From positions 1,198,313-1,262,312 of the forward strand of contig CM030940.1 of assembly GCA_018136815.1 (NCBI GenBank): a stretch of 64,000 nucleotides of DNA, given 5' to 3'. A model generated the notes under the pieces. The model was not told the DNA's origin. It saw nothing but the letters and a program-made list of their open reading frames with translations, and searched no databases. The position numbers and the translations under genes were made by a program. Of the stretch, positions 33,136 to 43,982 are shown piece by piece (the first letter of the stretch is position 1; each line of letters starts with the position of its first letter). Source of the stretch: Isochrysis galbana (Eukaryota; Haptophyta; Isochrysidales; Isochrysidaceae).

Positions 33136-34785
33136 TCACATGGATGCTCGATAGCTAGCCGGAAGGTACGTTGTAGCCACGTAGTAGCCATTTGCTCGAT
33201 GTTGGGATCGACGATTCTCGCCACCAGGCGCCCTACTTGCTGATACGGCATTGATCTCAGCCTTCACTTCATCGGCCAATCGGGCTGTCAAGAAAGAACC
33301 AAACTGAAGGGGCGAGAAGAGGTCACAGAGCTGGAAATCAGACGAACATGCACGAGCAGCCATAGCGGCGTGAATGCAATGTAAAGGAGCGCAGCATCGA
33401 TCGCACGCAAGCACGATGAATGCTTACAATGAGTTGGAGTGGATGTTGGATTAGAAGCGGTGTGATGAGGATTGCCAAGTCGTCGCGACCGCTGAACAAT
33501 ATTTGAAAAAGGGGCAAGCCGAGAGCCATCGTTTTCTGAGCGATAAGCACGGGGGCATGAAATGGCTAAACGGGCGGTCAGCGATTTCACAACACCGCCC
33601 ACGGGGAAGCAGGCATGAGCAACAGGTACCTGTGTCGACGCGAAAAGGAACGCGACTCGATGTGCCATCGTTGGGAGGCCAGATGGAATCATCCCCGAAA
33701 CGACCCAAGCGCCTCCCAGCGCTGCAAAATGCAGCACGACTACTAGAGCAGCAATGATGGCCAGCTGATCAGGCGGGAGCTCAAAGCCCTGAGTGGCATG
33801 GTGAGGGAATTAACGAGCTTAGCCCCTCCGAACTTGCACGTAGCTACACAAGCAAACGGCACGCCCTACATAGGGCCAAAGGCTCGGACCTGTGAAAAGG
33901 TGGCGACAAAGGTAGCAAATACAGTCACTAGAAGTAGAGACTCAGACGTACGCGAAAGCATCTTCTTTTGTTGCCGGGCCCATTCTCGGACGGATCGAGA
34001 AGTTCTCGCAAGCTGGCCAACGAAGAGTGGGGCAAGGACTTTGCACGAAAGTGAGAGGATGAGCCTCTCCCCAGGGATGGAAGCCATCTACAGGAGAAGA
34101 TGCGGTGCGAATTAATGTAAGGAAGATACACACAATGGACATGCGGCGATCGACGCACACAGGTATGCTGCTAGGTGCGACCGTCAATTACGAGGATTGA
34201 CCGATCGCCTAAATTTGGGAGGCCTTGCTTTGTGACGAGGTGCACCTGTCCAAGCATCGCGAAAATGAGGAGCGGCGAAACAACGGTACCAATCAAATTG
34301 CCCAGCACAGCGTTGAAGACAGCGAGCGCCTCGTCGCCTAATGCAGCCCTGGTCAGTGCAATGCACATGTTGACCGTCGTCGGGAGCGCCGCGGTTATGA
34401 TCATGCCGTCTGCAGCACTTGGGCTCAGCACGTGAACCAGCCTGAGCGGAGTGCATACTGCGGCAGTGACGCACGGGATGAGCAGCAGGTTGTAGGACTG
34501 GATCGCCAGGTGAGCACTCAGCCGGCGCGTCGCGGCACCCAGCTCGTTCGTGGGCATGGTCACTCCTGAGATGAGAAAGATGCCAATGGGCGCGCCCCAC
34601 TTGACTGCGGTGTCCAGTCTCTCCTGGTCGGCCTGCCCAAGCTGCGGAGCAGCCCAGGCGGCAAGGGCGACAGCAACGACGACACCGAGCACAAAGAAGC
34701 GCCTGTCGGCAAAGTCAGCAAGCCCGCGTACTAGTCGCTCGAGCCAGGCGCATGCGGGGTGTCGCTCCTCGTGCAAAACAATCAT
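33136..34785 (-). CDS. SLC10A7-like transporter (bile acid:Na+ symporter family)
   Basis: Polytopic membrane carrier. SLC10A7 affects calcium handling and glycosylation in animals, and its substrate is unsettled. Five exons: 34192-34785, 33890-34087, 33630-33788, 33428-33535, 33136-33303. All are phase 0, giving 408 residues. Visible motifs: WGAPIGIFLISGVTMPTNEL and the LPTTVNMCIALTRAALGDEA region with the family's T-x-N signature, then VLGNLIGTVVSPLLIF. Exon 2 has KVLAPLFVGQLARTS and then QQKKM. Exon 4 reads KTMALGLPLFQILF, the equivalent of KSLTLGIPML. Exon 5 has FGSFLTARLADEV. The start at 34785 is the first Met before a typical SLC10A7 N-terminus; a longer open frame upstream is low-complexity. 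The intron after exon 2 uses a weak donor (GTCCGA). Confidence 0.88.
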
Positions 34786-35112
34786 CACGGTCTCTGTCCT
34801 CCTCCTCCAGGTAAGAGCGCCCTGGTAGAGCGTGCGGCTCGGAGGGACGGCGGCTGTAGCGCTGCACGTACGGTCACTGGACGCACCGCCCACCCTAAGC
34901 CGAGAGCGGGGAGGAGGGAGTGGAAGAGAAGGGAGAGAGCAGCGAGGCCACCTCCGCACGCACGCGCGCGCGCCGCCGTCGGGCGGTCGGGCGCACGATC
35001 TCGCGGGTTCCGCTGGCACGCAGCCCGTCCGCATCCGACTTCGACTTCTCGCTATTTTCGAATCTTCTCTACTACTCATAGGTAATTGGTAAAGCCTTGC
35101 TGCTTCTACTAT
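34786..35112. other. 5' flank of the SLC10A7-like gene
   Basis: GC-rich presumed promoter and leader DNA, then AT-rich sequence. No motif is assigned. Confidence 0.45.
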
Positions 35113-35296
35113 CCTAGATGGGAAATACGTATTTACCGTATTTGGGCGCATACATATGTGTTTGTTAGCCGCGTCCTGGGTTGTAGGACTCCAACGGATT
35201 TGCAATGTATTTCGCCGGAGGCCTAATATAGGCCCTAGCACCAGCACGTGCACCTACGCCTACGCACCTACCATATTCCATATTTCCCATCTAGGG
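35113..35296. mobile_element. Small hAT-type MITE, 184 bp, with 7-bp TSD
   Basis: Ends CCTAGATGGGAAATA and TATTTCCCATCTAGG(G) are inverted repeats. The flanks carry CTACTAT at 35106-35112 and 35297-35303. Length, TIR and a 7-8 bp TSD fit a non-autonomous hAT element. Inside are ACGTATTTACCGTATTTGGG motifs similar to those in the larger hAT copy at 4.4-5.5 kb. Confidence 0.7.
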
Positions 35297-36370
35297 CTAC
35301 TATTGTTCTACTTCTACCATTCTAGTACCACTATTACACTATTACAACTAGCCACTAGTAAGAAGAATTTTATCTGTCCATGGCACCCATCTCAGCGACT
35401 TCTCTTGTCTCTTGTATTATGTATTATATACAAAACTAATTCTTTATTACTTGGTTGTTGGTTGTCATAGAGATAGATAGAGGATAGAGGAGGAAGGAGG
35501 GCACGCTCCCTCTCCCAGCTCCCAGTCCCCCCCTTACGACCCCCTGCTGATAGGGGATGGGGGGGGGGGGGGGGGCGCCCACCCTCCTGCCATGCCACTT
35601 GGCATGCGAGAGGGCCTTGCCACACCTGCCCGGACCCTCCCTGAGGGTTGGGTCATACGGGCGCGCCTCCTCCTCGGGTGGCGGTGCCGCCTCCTCGGTA
35701 CATTTACCGGGTGGGGGCGGCGCGGGCGGTGGTGCCGCCGCCCCCTCCTCGGCGCACAGACCGAGTGGTGCCGCCGCATCCTCGTATCCTCGTCGGCGTA
35801 CAGCTTCACACCGGGCGGCTCCTCGACGCACAGACCAGCCGGCGGTGCGCGGTGCGGCCTCCTTCCCGTACCCGGGTCCGGGTGCCTCATCGCCTCATCC
35901 TCGTCGGCGTAACTAAGTTTATACTTAGTTCGCCCATGGGGGGGCACGAGCCCCCCTCTCTCTCCACTCCTCCCTTGCCATGGGGGAGGAACCACCCACT
36001 CTCCTGGCACGCCCGATGGCCTGCCAGGAGCACACTGCCATGCTGACCCATCCCTCTCCCCACAGGCACGCCTGATTCGCCCGCCCTGGCCTGTCGTGGC
36101 CAGCCCATCTCTCGTCTGACCAGCCCCTCCTCCCCCTGGCAAGGATGGTCCGTAAGCTTGTAAGCTTACACCACTTTCGAGCTGACACTTCCATCCGTAC
36201 TGATATCAGCTTACAAGAGTGTTTGTAAGCTTAGACGGAACTAAAGTGCACCGTGTGTAAGCTATTAATAGCCCACAACCCACAGCCCATAGACGCAGGC
36301 ACGTGAGTTGGCACTCTGCACGCGCGCGCGCGCGCGCGCGCGCGCACCACACTATACACACACCACACAC
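35297..36370. other. Repeat-rich intergenic DNA
   Basis: Contains a poly-G run (35559-35575) and a proline-codon-rich GC stretch (35640-35900). A segment (35796-35890) recurs at 36882-36975. An R1 copy lies at 35911-36135, and a (CG)n run at 36319-36344. No gene is recognised. Confidence 0.5.
35911..36135 (+). mobile_element. R1 SINE-like element, copy 5 (truncated)
   Basis: Begins with the 20-base palindrome AACTAAGTTTATACTTAGTT and then reads like copy 6: CGCCCATGGGGGGGCACGAG, GGGGGAGGAACCACCCACTC, TGGCCAGCCCATC. It ends early at CCCCCTGGCAAGGA. Nearly identical to 43983-44190. Confidence 0.75.
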
Positions 36371-37012
36371 TTATTCGGAATCCGACTCATCGTCCGGCTC
36401 CTCGGGGACCATTTCAATCTCCCAAGGCATTACAGCGGCCTCCCATTCCTCAAGCTTAGCCTCGAGGGACAGATTTGTGTGGGCCCTCACGAGCCGCTCG
36501 ACAGTCTTCTGCCCAAGACGATTGCGTTTCTTTGAATGGATCCATCCTTCAATCGACCACGAGTGCTCGCAACCAGACGCTGAACACTCCATCGAGAGGA
36601 GGGGCATCACTGCCCACGCCAAGTGCTTCCAAGGGTGGATATAGACCTTGGCCCACTTGTGTGCAGCCATCGCCTTACCGTGCGCCGAGAATGCGTATTG
36701 GTCACAGAGATCGTGCGAGCCACAGACAAGTGCCTCCTCGTAGTCAGCCAACTCACTCACCAGCACCGAGTACGGGTGATCCTCGTTCGACATTTGGCGC
36801 AACACTGCTCGCACCTGTCTCTCCTCGTCAGTTGAAGAGTCGCGCCTACAAAATTCTGGCTCGAAGCGGTACGCGGCAGTCCGTCGGCGTACAGCTTCAC
36901 CCCGGGCGGCTCCTCGACGCACAGACCCGCCGGCGGTGCGGCCTCCTTCTCGTTCTCGTACCCGGGTGGCGTAAGACCGGGCGGTGGTGCCGCCTCGCCA
37001 ACAACTCAGCAC
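36371..37012 (-). pseudogene. hAT-superfamily transposase C-terminal fragment (DUF659-like type)
   Basis: The minus-strand ORF ends in a clear hAT dimerisation region: PWKHLAWAVMPLLSMECSAS, GCEHSWSIEGWIHSKKRNRL and then VRAHTNLSLEAKLEEWE, followed by an acidic tail and stop. The S-x-CEH/R-x-W-S and K-K-R-N-R-L signatures are typical of hAT transposases with a DUF659-type core, unlike the type at 4.8 kb. The upstream third is arginine- and proline-rich low-complexity sequence that is duplicated at 35.8 kb. The catalytic core is missing. Confidence 0.75.
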
Positions 37013-38159
37013 CGACTAGGCGCCCACCGACAAAGTGGCGAAAGGAAGACGAAGAAGATGAAGACGGTCGACAGGCATGGGGAGGGGGAGGGGGGCGGCG
37101 TCCAGCACGGCATCAAGAGGCCAACTTCATCAGACTCAGCGTCAAGAGCGCCACGTAAGAGCACCGATGGCGTAAGGCATTGCGTAAGAGCACCGCGCGT
37201 AGCACCGATAGCGTAAGGCATCGCGTAAGGCATCGCGTAAGAGCACCGCGTAAGAGCACTGCGTAAGAGCACCGCGTGCAGTCCAGTCGAAGATGTGCTA
37301 CGGATGGCTGGATGGACTTGAGATTCATGACGAGCGGTTCGCGTTCTCCGCGCACGAGGTTGGCAGCTGGGATGGTGGTATTGTTTAAGGACTTCATCAG
37401 GCTGACGGTGGCGACGATGAAGATGACGCATTCGTTCGCGTCGTCACCGTCGGCGCGCGCCATGGTGTCGACGCGTTGGTCCTCCTCGTCGTCGTCACTG
37501 CGGACGTGGTGCGTGGTGCGGCGGCTTCTTCTTGGGCTGCTTACCACGGTAGAGTTGATGTTCGGGCCGGGGGGAAGGCTGCCCTCCCTTCTTTCTTTCT
37601 TCTTTCAATATTTAGAATAGAATTCATCCTCTCACGGCCAGACGCTAAGATGCCCCCACCATTCAAAGCACCGCACTCTGTGAATTGGTGTCTACGCGTT
37701 GCAAAGGAGCTATGGCTGTGGATTATGAGGTCGAAACCCACTTGCGACTCGCACTCGATTTCCGCTCGAAGCCACGAGCGAGCGCACCGAGACCAATTAA
37801 ATTAGGAGTAGCAACGGTGTATCGGCGGCAGTTGGGAGGGCCGCTCGGGTGCGGGGGAATGGAAACCACCTTCCACGTCCATGCTCCATCACGCCTCATT
37901 GTACACTCTTGCGAAGAAGCGGTGTGAGGTACGCTTAGAAAGATTTCAGCCACTCGGAGCTTTGGTGGAGAGGTAGCACAGGTGGAAAGTGTAGGAAAGT
38001 GTAGATCGGACCAAGGCCACGAGAGGTGGGCTAGCCTTGCCGTCGCTGACATGTGTAGCAGAAGCGACAAGTTCAAGTTGTATAAGCCATAGGAGCAGCT
38101 GCAGCGAAGGAGCGCTCGTGATGCAGCAAGGCGAGTTGCGCCGAAATGAACGGGAGTGC
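37013..38159. other. Intergenic, with tandem GCGTAAGAGCACC repeats
   Basis: Units GCGTAAGAGCACCGC and GCGTAAGGCATC alternate at 37150-37275. On the minus strand 37310-37547 an ORF (MARADGDDANECVIFIVATV then SLMKSLNNTTIPAANLV) looks coding-like but matches no family and runs into the tandem repeat. The rest is unassigned. Confidence 0.45.
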
Positions 38160-39176
38160 TTACCAGTGCCCTGGTGGCGGGAAGGGTCCCACCTCACCAT
38201 CACCACTTGCATAGAGGCTCTCGTCACTCATCAAGGCATTGAGCGCTTGACTTACCGATTTGACTCGATCCAGCACTGCATTGCGTCCAGTGCTCTCTAG
38301 CTGCGCACCCCATCGCGCAATAAACTTATCAGGATGCCAGCGACGCTGTTCCGCCTGCAGAATCTTTCGGCGCGCAGCTGCATCAATATTTCCGCCTCCT
38401 GACGGCAGGATGACCTTGGCAACCTTCATTGCGTACTGTGCATCGCCACTGGCGCCCGCAGTAGGAGCATCGCATGGCCACGGGATGTCAACCATCGATA
38501 ATTCGTCCCCAAGCTGCAAGAATTGGCGCCAACGCGCCTCGTACGCCTCGTGCGCAACCTTCAGCTCGTCTGCAGCTCTCCTCTTTTTCACGTCCTCTCG
38601 CCGCTTCGCCTCAGCTTCTTCCTCGTCGAGTACGGCCTGCTGCCATCGAAGACGCTCGGCTTCTACCTCAGCGCGCCGCTCACGTACTTTTCGTAAACGC
38701 TCGTACCTTGCATTTTCTTGATTTGCGGTCCGCTGCGCTCTCATCTCTTCCATCTGATTCGCAACGTCAGCGAACCAATCGCCACTCATCTGGCCAGCCG
38801 TCTCCAGATCCTCGGCCCAGCCGAAGCCTCCCTCATCGGCCTCAGCCAGCGCCTCCTCGCGCAGCCTGGCCTCAAACGAGTCATCAAACATCCGAGCAGC
38901 CGCAGCCTCATGGGCCTCATGCCGCGAATGATGATACTTGCTCGATCCTAAGCCGCCGTCCTCAGGTTTACCCCTATGCTGGCGTCGATAGCGGCTCGAC
39001 TCTTTCTTGTCCTCTTTCCTCGCGCGCTTGCGCTCCTTGCGCTCGCGCTTCGCGGCCTTGCGTGCGCGCCGACGCTTCTCATCCTTGCGCGAACGCCGCT
39101 CCTCTCTCCGACGCCTGGCCGAGCTGCAGCTGCTGCTGTGGCTGCTGCTCTCGCTTGAGAAATGGCCCGAGGACAT
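38160..39176 (-). CDS. NFKBIL1-like protein with a divergent J-like C-terminus
   Basis: The NFKBIL1 family is nuclear and linked to mRNA processing. The start chosen at 39176 (MSSGHFSSES) opens a serine-rich stretch and then a long Arg/Lys-rich region (ARRRREERRSRKDEKRRRAR). A coiled-coil charged central region follows (EEMRAQRTANQENARYERL and on). The C-terminal 120 residues are diagnostic: YEARWRQFLQLGDELSMVDI, PWPCD, ARRKILQAEQRRWHPDKF with the WHPD/RF motif, and SVSQALNALM. About 338 residues. The open frame extends upstream to 39596 through a GA-repeat leader that is probably untranslated. The stop codon overlaps a perfect donor-like CTG-GTAAGC, so a further short exon is possible. No ankyrin repeats are seen, unlike animal members. 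Confidence 0.8.
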   Translation of the reverse strand: MSSGHFSSESSSHSSSCSSARRRREERRSRKDEKRRRARKAAKRERKERKRARKEDKKESSRYRRQHRGKPEDGGLGSSKYHHSRHEAHEAAAARMFDDSFEARLREEALAEADEGGFGWAEDLETAGQMSGDWFADVANQMEEMRAQRTANQENARYERLRKVRERRAEVEAERLRWQQAVLDEEEAEAKRREDVKKRRAADELKVAHEAYEARWRQFLQLGDELSMVDIPWPCDAPTAGASGDAQYAMKVAKVILPSGGGNIDAAARRKILQAEQRRWHPDKFIARWGAQLESTGRNAVLDRVKSVSQALNALMSDESLYASGDGEVGPFPPPGHW

Positions 39177-40030
39177 TGGCTCGGGAATGCACGGGGTAGG
39201 CAGAGGGAAGGACCAAGGCTGGGGAAGTTGCCAACGGCACAGGCGAGAGGAGTGGTGGGCAAGGTGGGGAGGGGGAGGCGGAGGCGGAGGGAGCAGGAAA
39301 GCGAGAGGCGGCGAAGGGCGTGGGAGAGGGAGAGGATTAGGGAGAGGGAGAGGATTAGGGAGAGGGAGAGCGAGAGCGAGAGCGAGAGCGAGAGGCAGAG
39401 GGAGAGCGAGTGGCAGCCAGAACGATGCGAGCGCGCGAGAGGCGCGAAATGGACGTGGTCGGATGCTATTTGGTAGGTGATAGGACAGGATTCTAACACT
39501 AGTACGAGTGGGGCTCTGCTGACAGACTGATAGTTTATACCTAGGGAAGCTTAACCTCATGTTTGTGTGGTTGGATTGCCTGGTAGAGATACTCATCCCT
39601 GCCTTTGCTTGCCTGAAGTCAGTCCATCACGATGAGGCCGCATTGCGGCCCCCTCGGGCTCTGTGGCTTGAGGAGGAGAGATTGCAGCGCGGTGAGGCGC
39701 GCATGCGCGCATCCTGAGGATGCATCCTGTTACTTTCTATACTCTATACTTCACAACACGCGATACAAGAAAACCATAGCGCGGTCGGTGGCTCAACAGC
39801 GTCATCCAGGGCGCGCTCTTGCTCAACGACCCCGAGAACGATAGTAAGCCTGTAGCCTTTACACATTTGGGTCTAGCTATCTTAGCACTGCACAGCGGAC
39901 ATTCGATGGCTCAAACCAGTCTGCAGCTGTAGTTGTAGCTGTAGTCTGTCCCACTTTCACTTTTGACGGGGCTCGGCTTATCTTTTAGAATACTCTGTGG
40001 CTTCGAGCGCGGCGAGGGTCGGTAGGCAGG
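39177..40030. other. Intergenic between divergent genes
   Basis: GA-rich repeat units AGGATTAGGGAGAGGGAG and GAGCGAGA at 39310-39410, otherwise unique sequence. The NFKBIL1-like (-) and LRR (+) genes diverge from it, so both promoters lie here. Confidence 0.5.
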
Positions 40031-41536
40031 ATGGGCGGGCGCGCGGTGGCTCCTCTGCGCGAGCTGGCGCTTCTCGAGCTTTGCCGGAGCTGGAGGCCTT
40101 CACGCTCGCTCGCGGGACTGCCCGCCGAGCTCTCACGCACCGTATGGGACCAACTCAAGGCGCAACACGTGCGGCAGGCCCAACAGGCCGCCGAGGACGC
40201 CCCGCCCCCGCCGATCCCCTGCTCGCTCATGTTTCCTCTCGTACGCGATGTGTGGCGGGTGAGTGAGCTAGACCTGTCGGACTCTGGCCGGTGGATCACG
40301 GACCACTCGCTCGGTGCACTCGTCTACCTCCACGGCCTCAAGACGCTCCGGCTAACCATGTGCCGCTTCGTCAGCGATACGGGCGTCGCGCAGCTCGCAC
40401 GGTGTGTCTCCCTGTCAACGCTCGATCTCTCGTGGACTGAGCTGGGCGACACCGCGCTGCCCTATCTGGCTGGCTGTCGGGGGCTCACCTCGATCAATCT
40501 AACAGGGCTTGCTGGTGTGACCGACCGTGGAGTCTCTGCGCTGCTCACGCTCACGGGCATGCGCCGTCTCGCCCTCGCCGCAACCAGCATTGGCGACGCA
40601 GCACTCGACTACCTGACATACTACCTGCGCTTCCCGGAGGCGAACACAGCCGGGGCGTACGGCTTCCGTAGGCTCCAGTGGTTGGAGCTGTCGAACACGC
40701 GCATCACTGATGCTGGTGTCGGCAAACTCACTGCCATCCTAGAAGATGGGAAGCCGTATGGCAAAGTAAGTTGCTAAGCCCGTGATTTTCGCAGGCTGGA
40801 TGTGCAACCAATGGAACTTGCACACTCGCAGTTTGGTCGTTTGAGGGGAGCCAGTGAAGCTATGAAGCCCCCTTGCCATCAACATGGCCATGGGGCTCGC
40901 GCGAGCCTGGATGTCTGGCTTCCAGCACCACTGGCCAGTCTCCATTTGTGAAACTGTGCCTCCCTCCCCCTCGATGCAGGTTTTCCATGAATTGGAGTAC
41001 CTTGCTTTGTCCATGACGACCGGCGTGGGGCCTTCCGCAATCAGACAGGTCAGCGCGGGGCTGTCCCCATCAGACCCGATCATACCGGCAGCATCTATGT
41101 CGCTATCCGACATTCGCTACGCCGCAAATGCTGATCCCGCCGGCCTCTGCACAATTGCATCATCGCCCCCAAACGCCCTAGACGTGCCTCTTGTGCATCT
41201 CGAAACCAAGCACCCATATAGTACGCGAGGCCTTTCTTTCATGCAATGCAGGTGCGTGTGAAATACGGATTCGATGCCCCCCTGCCGAATGCACAGCGCA
41301 CTCTCGCCAAATCCAACGCAGTGGCGTTGCAGGCGGCGGATTGGGTCATTCGCTTCCGCCCAACCAAAGAGCGCCAGCTTCCGGCTCCGAAACGGTCATG
41401 GGAGGAAACAAGAATCGTTTCCTATGTTGCTGCATACACCCGCGAAATGGCGAATGCTGCGGCCAATGCGCCGCCGCCGCTGCCGAGTGCCGCGTCTGGT
41501 GATGAAAACCAGTCGAGCAAGCGTCAAAAAGTGTGA
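40031..41536 (+). CDS. Leucine-rich-repeat protein (AMN1/F-box LRR-like)
   Basis: Exons 40031-40765, 40980-41048, 41252-41536 join in phase 0 to give about 362 residues. The N-terminal SLAGLPAELSRTVWDQL resembles the start of F-box or DRE-type LRR proteins, but a full F-box is not evident. LRRs of the cysteine-containing/AMN1 style follow: LHGLKTLRLTMCRFVSDTGV, CVSLSTLDLSWTELGDTAL, LTSINLTGLAGVTDRGVSAL, MRRLALAATSIGDAALDYL, LQWLELSNTRITDAGVGKL. The C-terminus is polar with a basic tail (SSKRQKV). A likely protein-interaction adaptor. The specific partner is unknown. Confidence 0.82.
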
Positions 41537-42972
41537 TGAGTGCTACGACAAAAGTGACTGGTATAAGTAGTAGCTAATTGTAGCCCGTCATGCAGGGAGC
41601 GGCTAGCTAGCGGCAGCGCGCCAACTGCACTACTATGAATCAACGAGAAAAATAATGATAAATAATGCTATATCCCAGCCTCCCCCACTAGCTAATTGTG
41701 GACACAACTTTTCAACCCCTGGATTCCCGCCATGCCTGGCACGAACCCAGGTGTCCGAGTGACATCGGGATCGGGGGGGGAGGGGCACTGCCCCCTTCCC
41801 TCGATGTTTCTCCCCCCTCTAGTGCCAGTGCACGTACCGACCATGCGCACTTCAACGTGCCCTTTCCTCTGGGCTCCACGATGGGTGGGAAACCCCTTTC
41901 GGCGGGCCGTAAAACTACGCGCGCGAGGAGCGTGGGGTGGGGGAGGCTCCAAGGCTTGTTCAAGGCACCACCACTTCTTGGAGCGGCTAGACGGGAATAG
42001 GTGTACGATTAAGTACTCCATACTGCGTAATCGGTTGGGATCGCGCTTAGCGATAGATTTGACAAGTTGGAAGTTGGCGATGCCGGCCAAAAAAACGAAA
42101 AACGGAACCTCGGGTTGCACTTTCTAAGTTGGGCCCGAGTGCGCCTCGGAGGAGTCCCCGAACCCCGAACAGGGGTGGCGAATCGACGGTCTACCCTCCA
42201 AAGTGTGGGTGCTCCTATAGTTTTATACCAAAATGGGGGTGCGTGGGGGTGAGCACAAAAACTGGGCCTCAGGTTGCACCAACTCAAGCGCCGAGCTAGA
42301 CACGGAACCTATGTCCTAAATGCATTAGGCTATGCCACCCCATATCGCCCCCCCCTCTCCCAAGATTTTGCAATTGAATATCGGGTACGATGAGACGACG
42401 AGCGACATGGTTCAAGCACCCACGCAACCCATGACCCATGATGGCAAGCGAGTGTGTGAGCGGCCGTGTACAGAGCACGCTCAGGCAACCAAGCTTCCGG
42501 TGTCCTTATCGATTTACTCAGTACACTCTGAAGCAGCCTGCAATCGCACCATCACGTGCTGTCGGAAGAGTGCGTGTGGCTCGGCCAGCGGTATAAGGAG
42601 TGCAGAACCTCAAGCGATTCGTCGGAAGCCTAAGCGCACGCGAGAGAAGGCTTGAACCGCCCGAATCGGGTCGGCAGCGGCCCTCCACCGTTCCCAGGAT
42701 GGGACTGTGGGCAAGAGTGCCAGAATGGCTGATGAGACAAGGTGCAGCGCTTCTGGCGGAAAGCTTGCTCGCGGCAGCTCTCGGAAAAGGCGAGTGTCTG
42801 AAGGAAAACATCATGCGAAATGATGGCAAGAACCTGCAGGTCAAATGGAGGAAGCCTAGCGAGTCGCAAGATTCACAGAGCAACAACATTCGCCATGTCA
42901 ACCATTGTCTCTTCAAGCTCTCGAATAAAATGGACGCAGCGACTTTGAGACGTAGCCCCCAACGCAGTGCAC
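41537..42972. other. Intergenic, starts with an R4 repeat
   Basis: R4 copy 2 lies at 41665-41830, then a block GGGAAACCCCTTTCGG (41888) related to the TIR of the element at 31.0 kb. 42000-42972 is unassigned. Several short ORFs lack motifs. Confidence 0.5.
41665..41830 (+). repeat. R4 dispersed repeat, copy 2
   Basis: Shares with 21565-21730 the order TAGCTAATTG, ACAACTTTTCA, CCAGGTGT, GTGA, GGGGCACTGCCCCCT, CCTCGAT, T-CCCCCCTC, at roughly 75-80 percent identity by eye. Follows the LRR gene stop by about 130 bp. Confidence 0.65.
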
Positions 42973-43388
42973 CTAGAATACAAAGTCGCCGGTAAGCGCT
43001 CGCTCAATGGCCTCGGCAACACCGTCCTGCTCGTTACATGCCACCTGGTGCTTGGCGACGCGCTTAAGCTTCGGCGTAGCATTGCCCATTGCCACTGAGC
43101 ACCCAACGAGCCGCATCATTTCGATGTCGTTGTCGCCATCACCTACCGCCATTACCGACTTGGGATCAATGTGCATCGAACGCAAGAGCTGAGAGACGCC
43201 ATATCCCTTTGAGCCCCCGCGAGGCAACACCTCAAGGGTCCAATCAAGCGCCTTTACGACGCGCGCAGGGCGGAAGCGCAGCGCCGACTCCAGTCGTGAA
43301 CGTAGAGCCGGAATCTCAGGCTCGGAGGCAAGCACGAGGAGTTTATTGCAGTTGGCGTATGCCTGCTCAAGTTCCAGGCCGTCGAGCG
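42973..43388 (-). CDS. HAD-superfamily hydrolase, Cof-type, C-terminal part (cut by gap)
   Basis: Haloacid-dehalogenase-fold phosphatase of the Cof/YidA type, acting on small phosphorylated metabolites. The visible C-terminal 137 residues run from the gap to TAG at 42973. They include the conserved lysine region PRGGSKGYGVSQLL and motif IV VMAVGDGDNDIEMMRLVG followed by SVAMGNATPKLK, and end with the usual DGVAEAIERAL helix. The N-terminal DxDGT nucleophile lies in or beyond the 100-N gap. The sequence across the gap (43489-43640) has an open minus-strand frame (VEAALIGVAFARDP) that may or may not belong to it. The exact substrate is not predictable. Confidence 0.88.
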
Positions 43389-43488
43389 NNNNNNNNNNNN
43401 NNNNNNNNNNNNNNNNNNNNNNNNNNNNNNNNNNNNNNNNNNNNNNNNNNNNNNNNNNNNNNNNNNNNNNNNNNNNNNNNNNNNNNNN
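43389..43488. other. Assembly gap (100 N)
   Basis: Exactly 100 N, inside the HAD phosphatase gene. Confidence 0.99.
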
Positions 43489-43708
43489 GTGGATCGCGCG
43501 CGAAGGCCACGCCTATCAGCGCCGCTTCAACGCGTGAACCGAGGCGTTCACCTTCGCGGCAGAATGCCGCGTGTGGGGCGTCGCGCCTGGCGACGGCGAG
43601 CCGACGCTCTGCATCGGCACCACGGCAAAGTCGCGTTCCGTCAAAAGAGGGTACTGCTTGACAAAATCGTGTTTCTTTTGTATATAGATTGTATTTTTTA
43701 TTGTACAT

Positions 43709-43975
43709 GTGTCTACGGGGGCACGTGGAGCAATCACGGCCGCGGCGACTTCCCTATTGTCTCTTACTGGCGGTAGACCCATAGCGGATATAGAGATTCA
43801 AGCAAACGAGACTCCTCGCCGTCCTCGATACCGCGCAAAGCAAGCAGAGCCCCATGGGACCACCTGCAAACACTTCTGGATGGATTTCAATGGCAAAGTG
43901 GTTATGCTCGGGTGGCTGGAGGAAGCGCACCGCGTGAATGCACACACCAAGTTTCGTTACACGTCTATAGCATAG
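43709..43975 (+). pseudogene. Element X + strand ORF, 5' part, interrupted by R1
   Basis: Encodes a stretch containing CKHFWMDFNGKVVMLGWLEE. The KVVxxGWLEE block recurs at 12.28 kb. The R1 element at 43983 inserts just after the frame closes. Beyond it, 44782-45171 and, past an in-frame TAG, 45172-45297 remain open: SLQKYVSARKVLATPGSFIV, LRKQCLNEALQWHEDVFSIQ. Probably remains of one gene. No family is recognised. Confidence 0.4.
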
Positions 43976-43982
43976 CGTTTTC

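Noticed and set aside
43489-43708. N-terminal part of the HAD phosphatase right of gap 2
   Set aside because: No DxDGT motif is visible, and the open frame alone is insufficient. Left unassigned.
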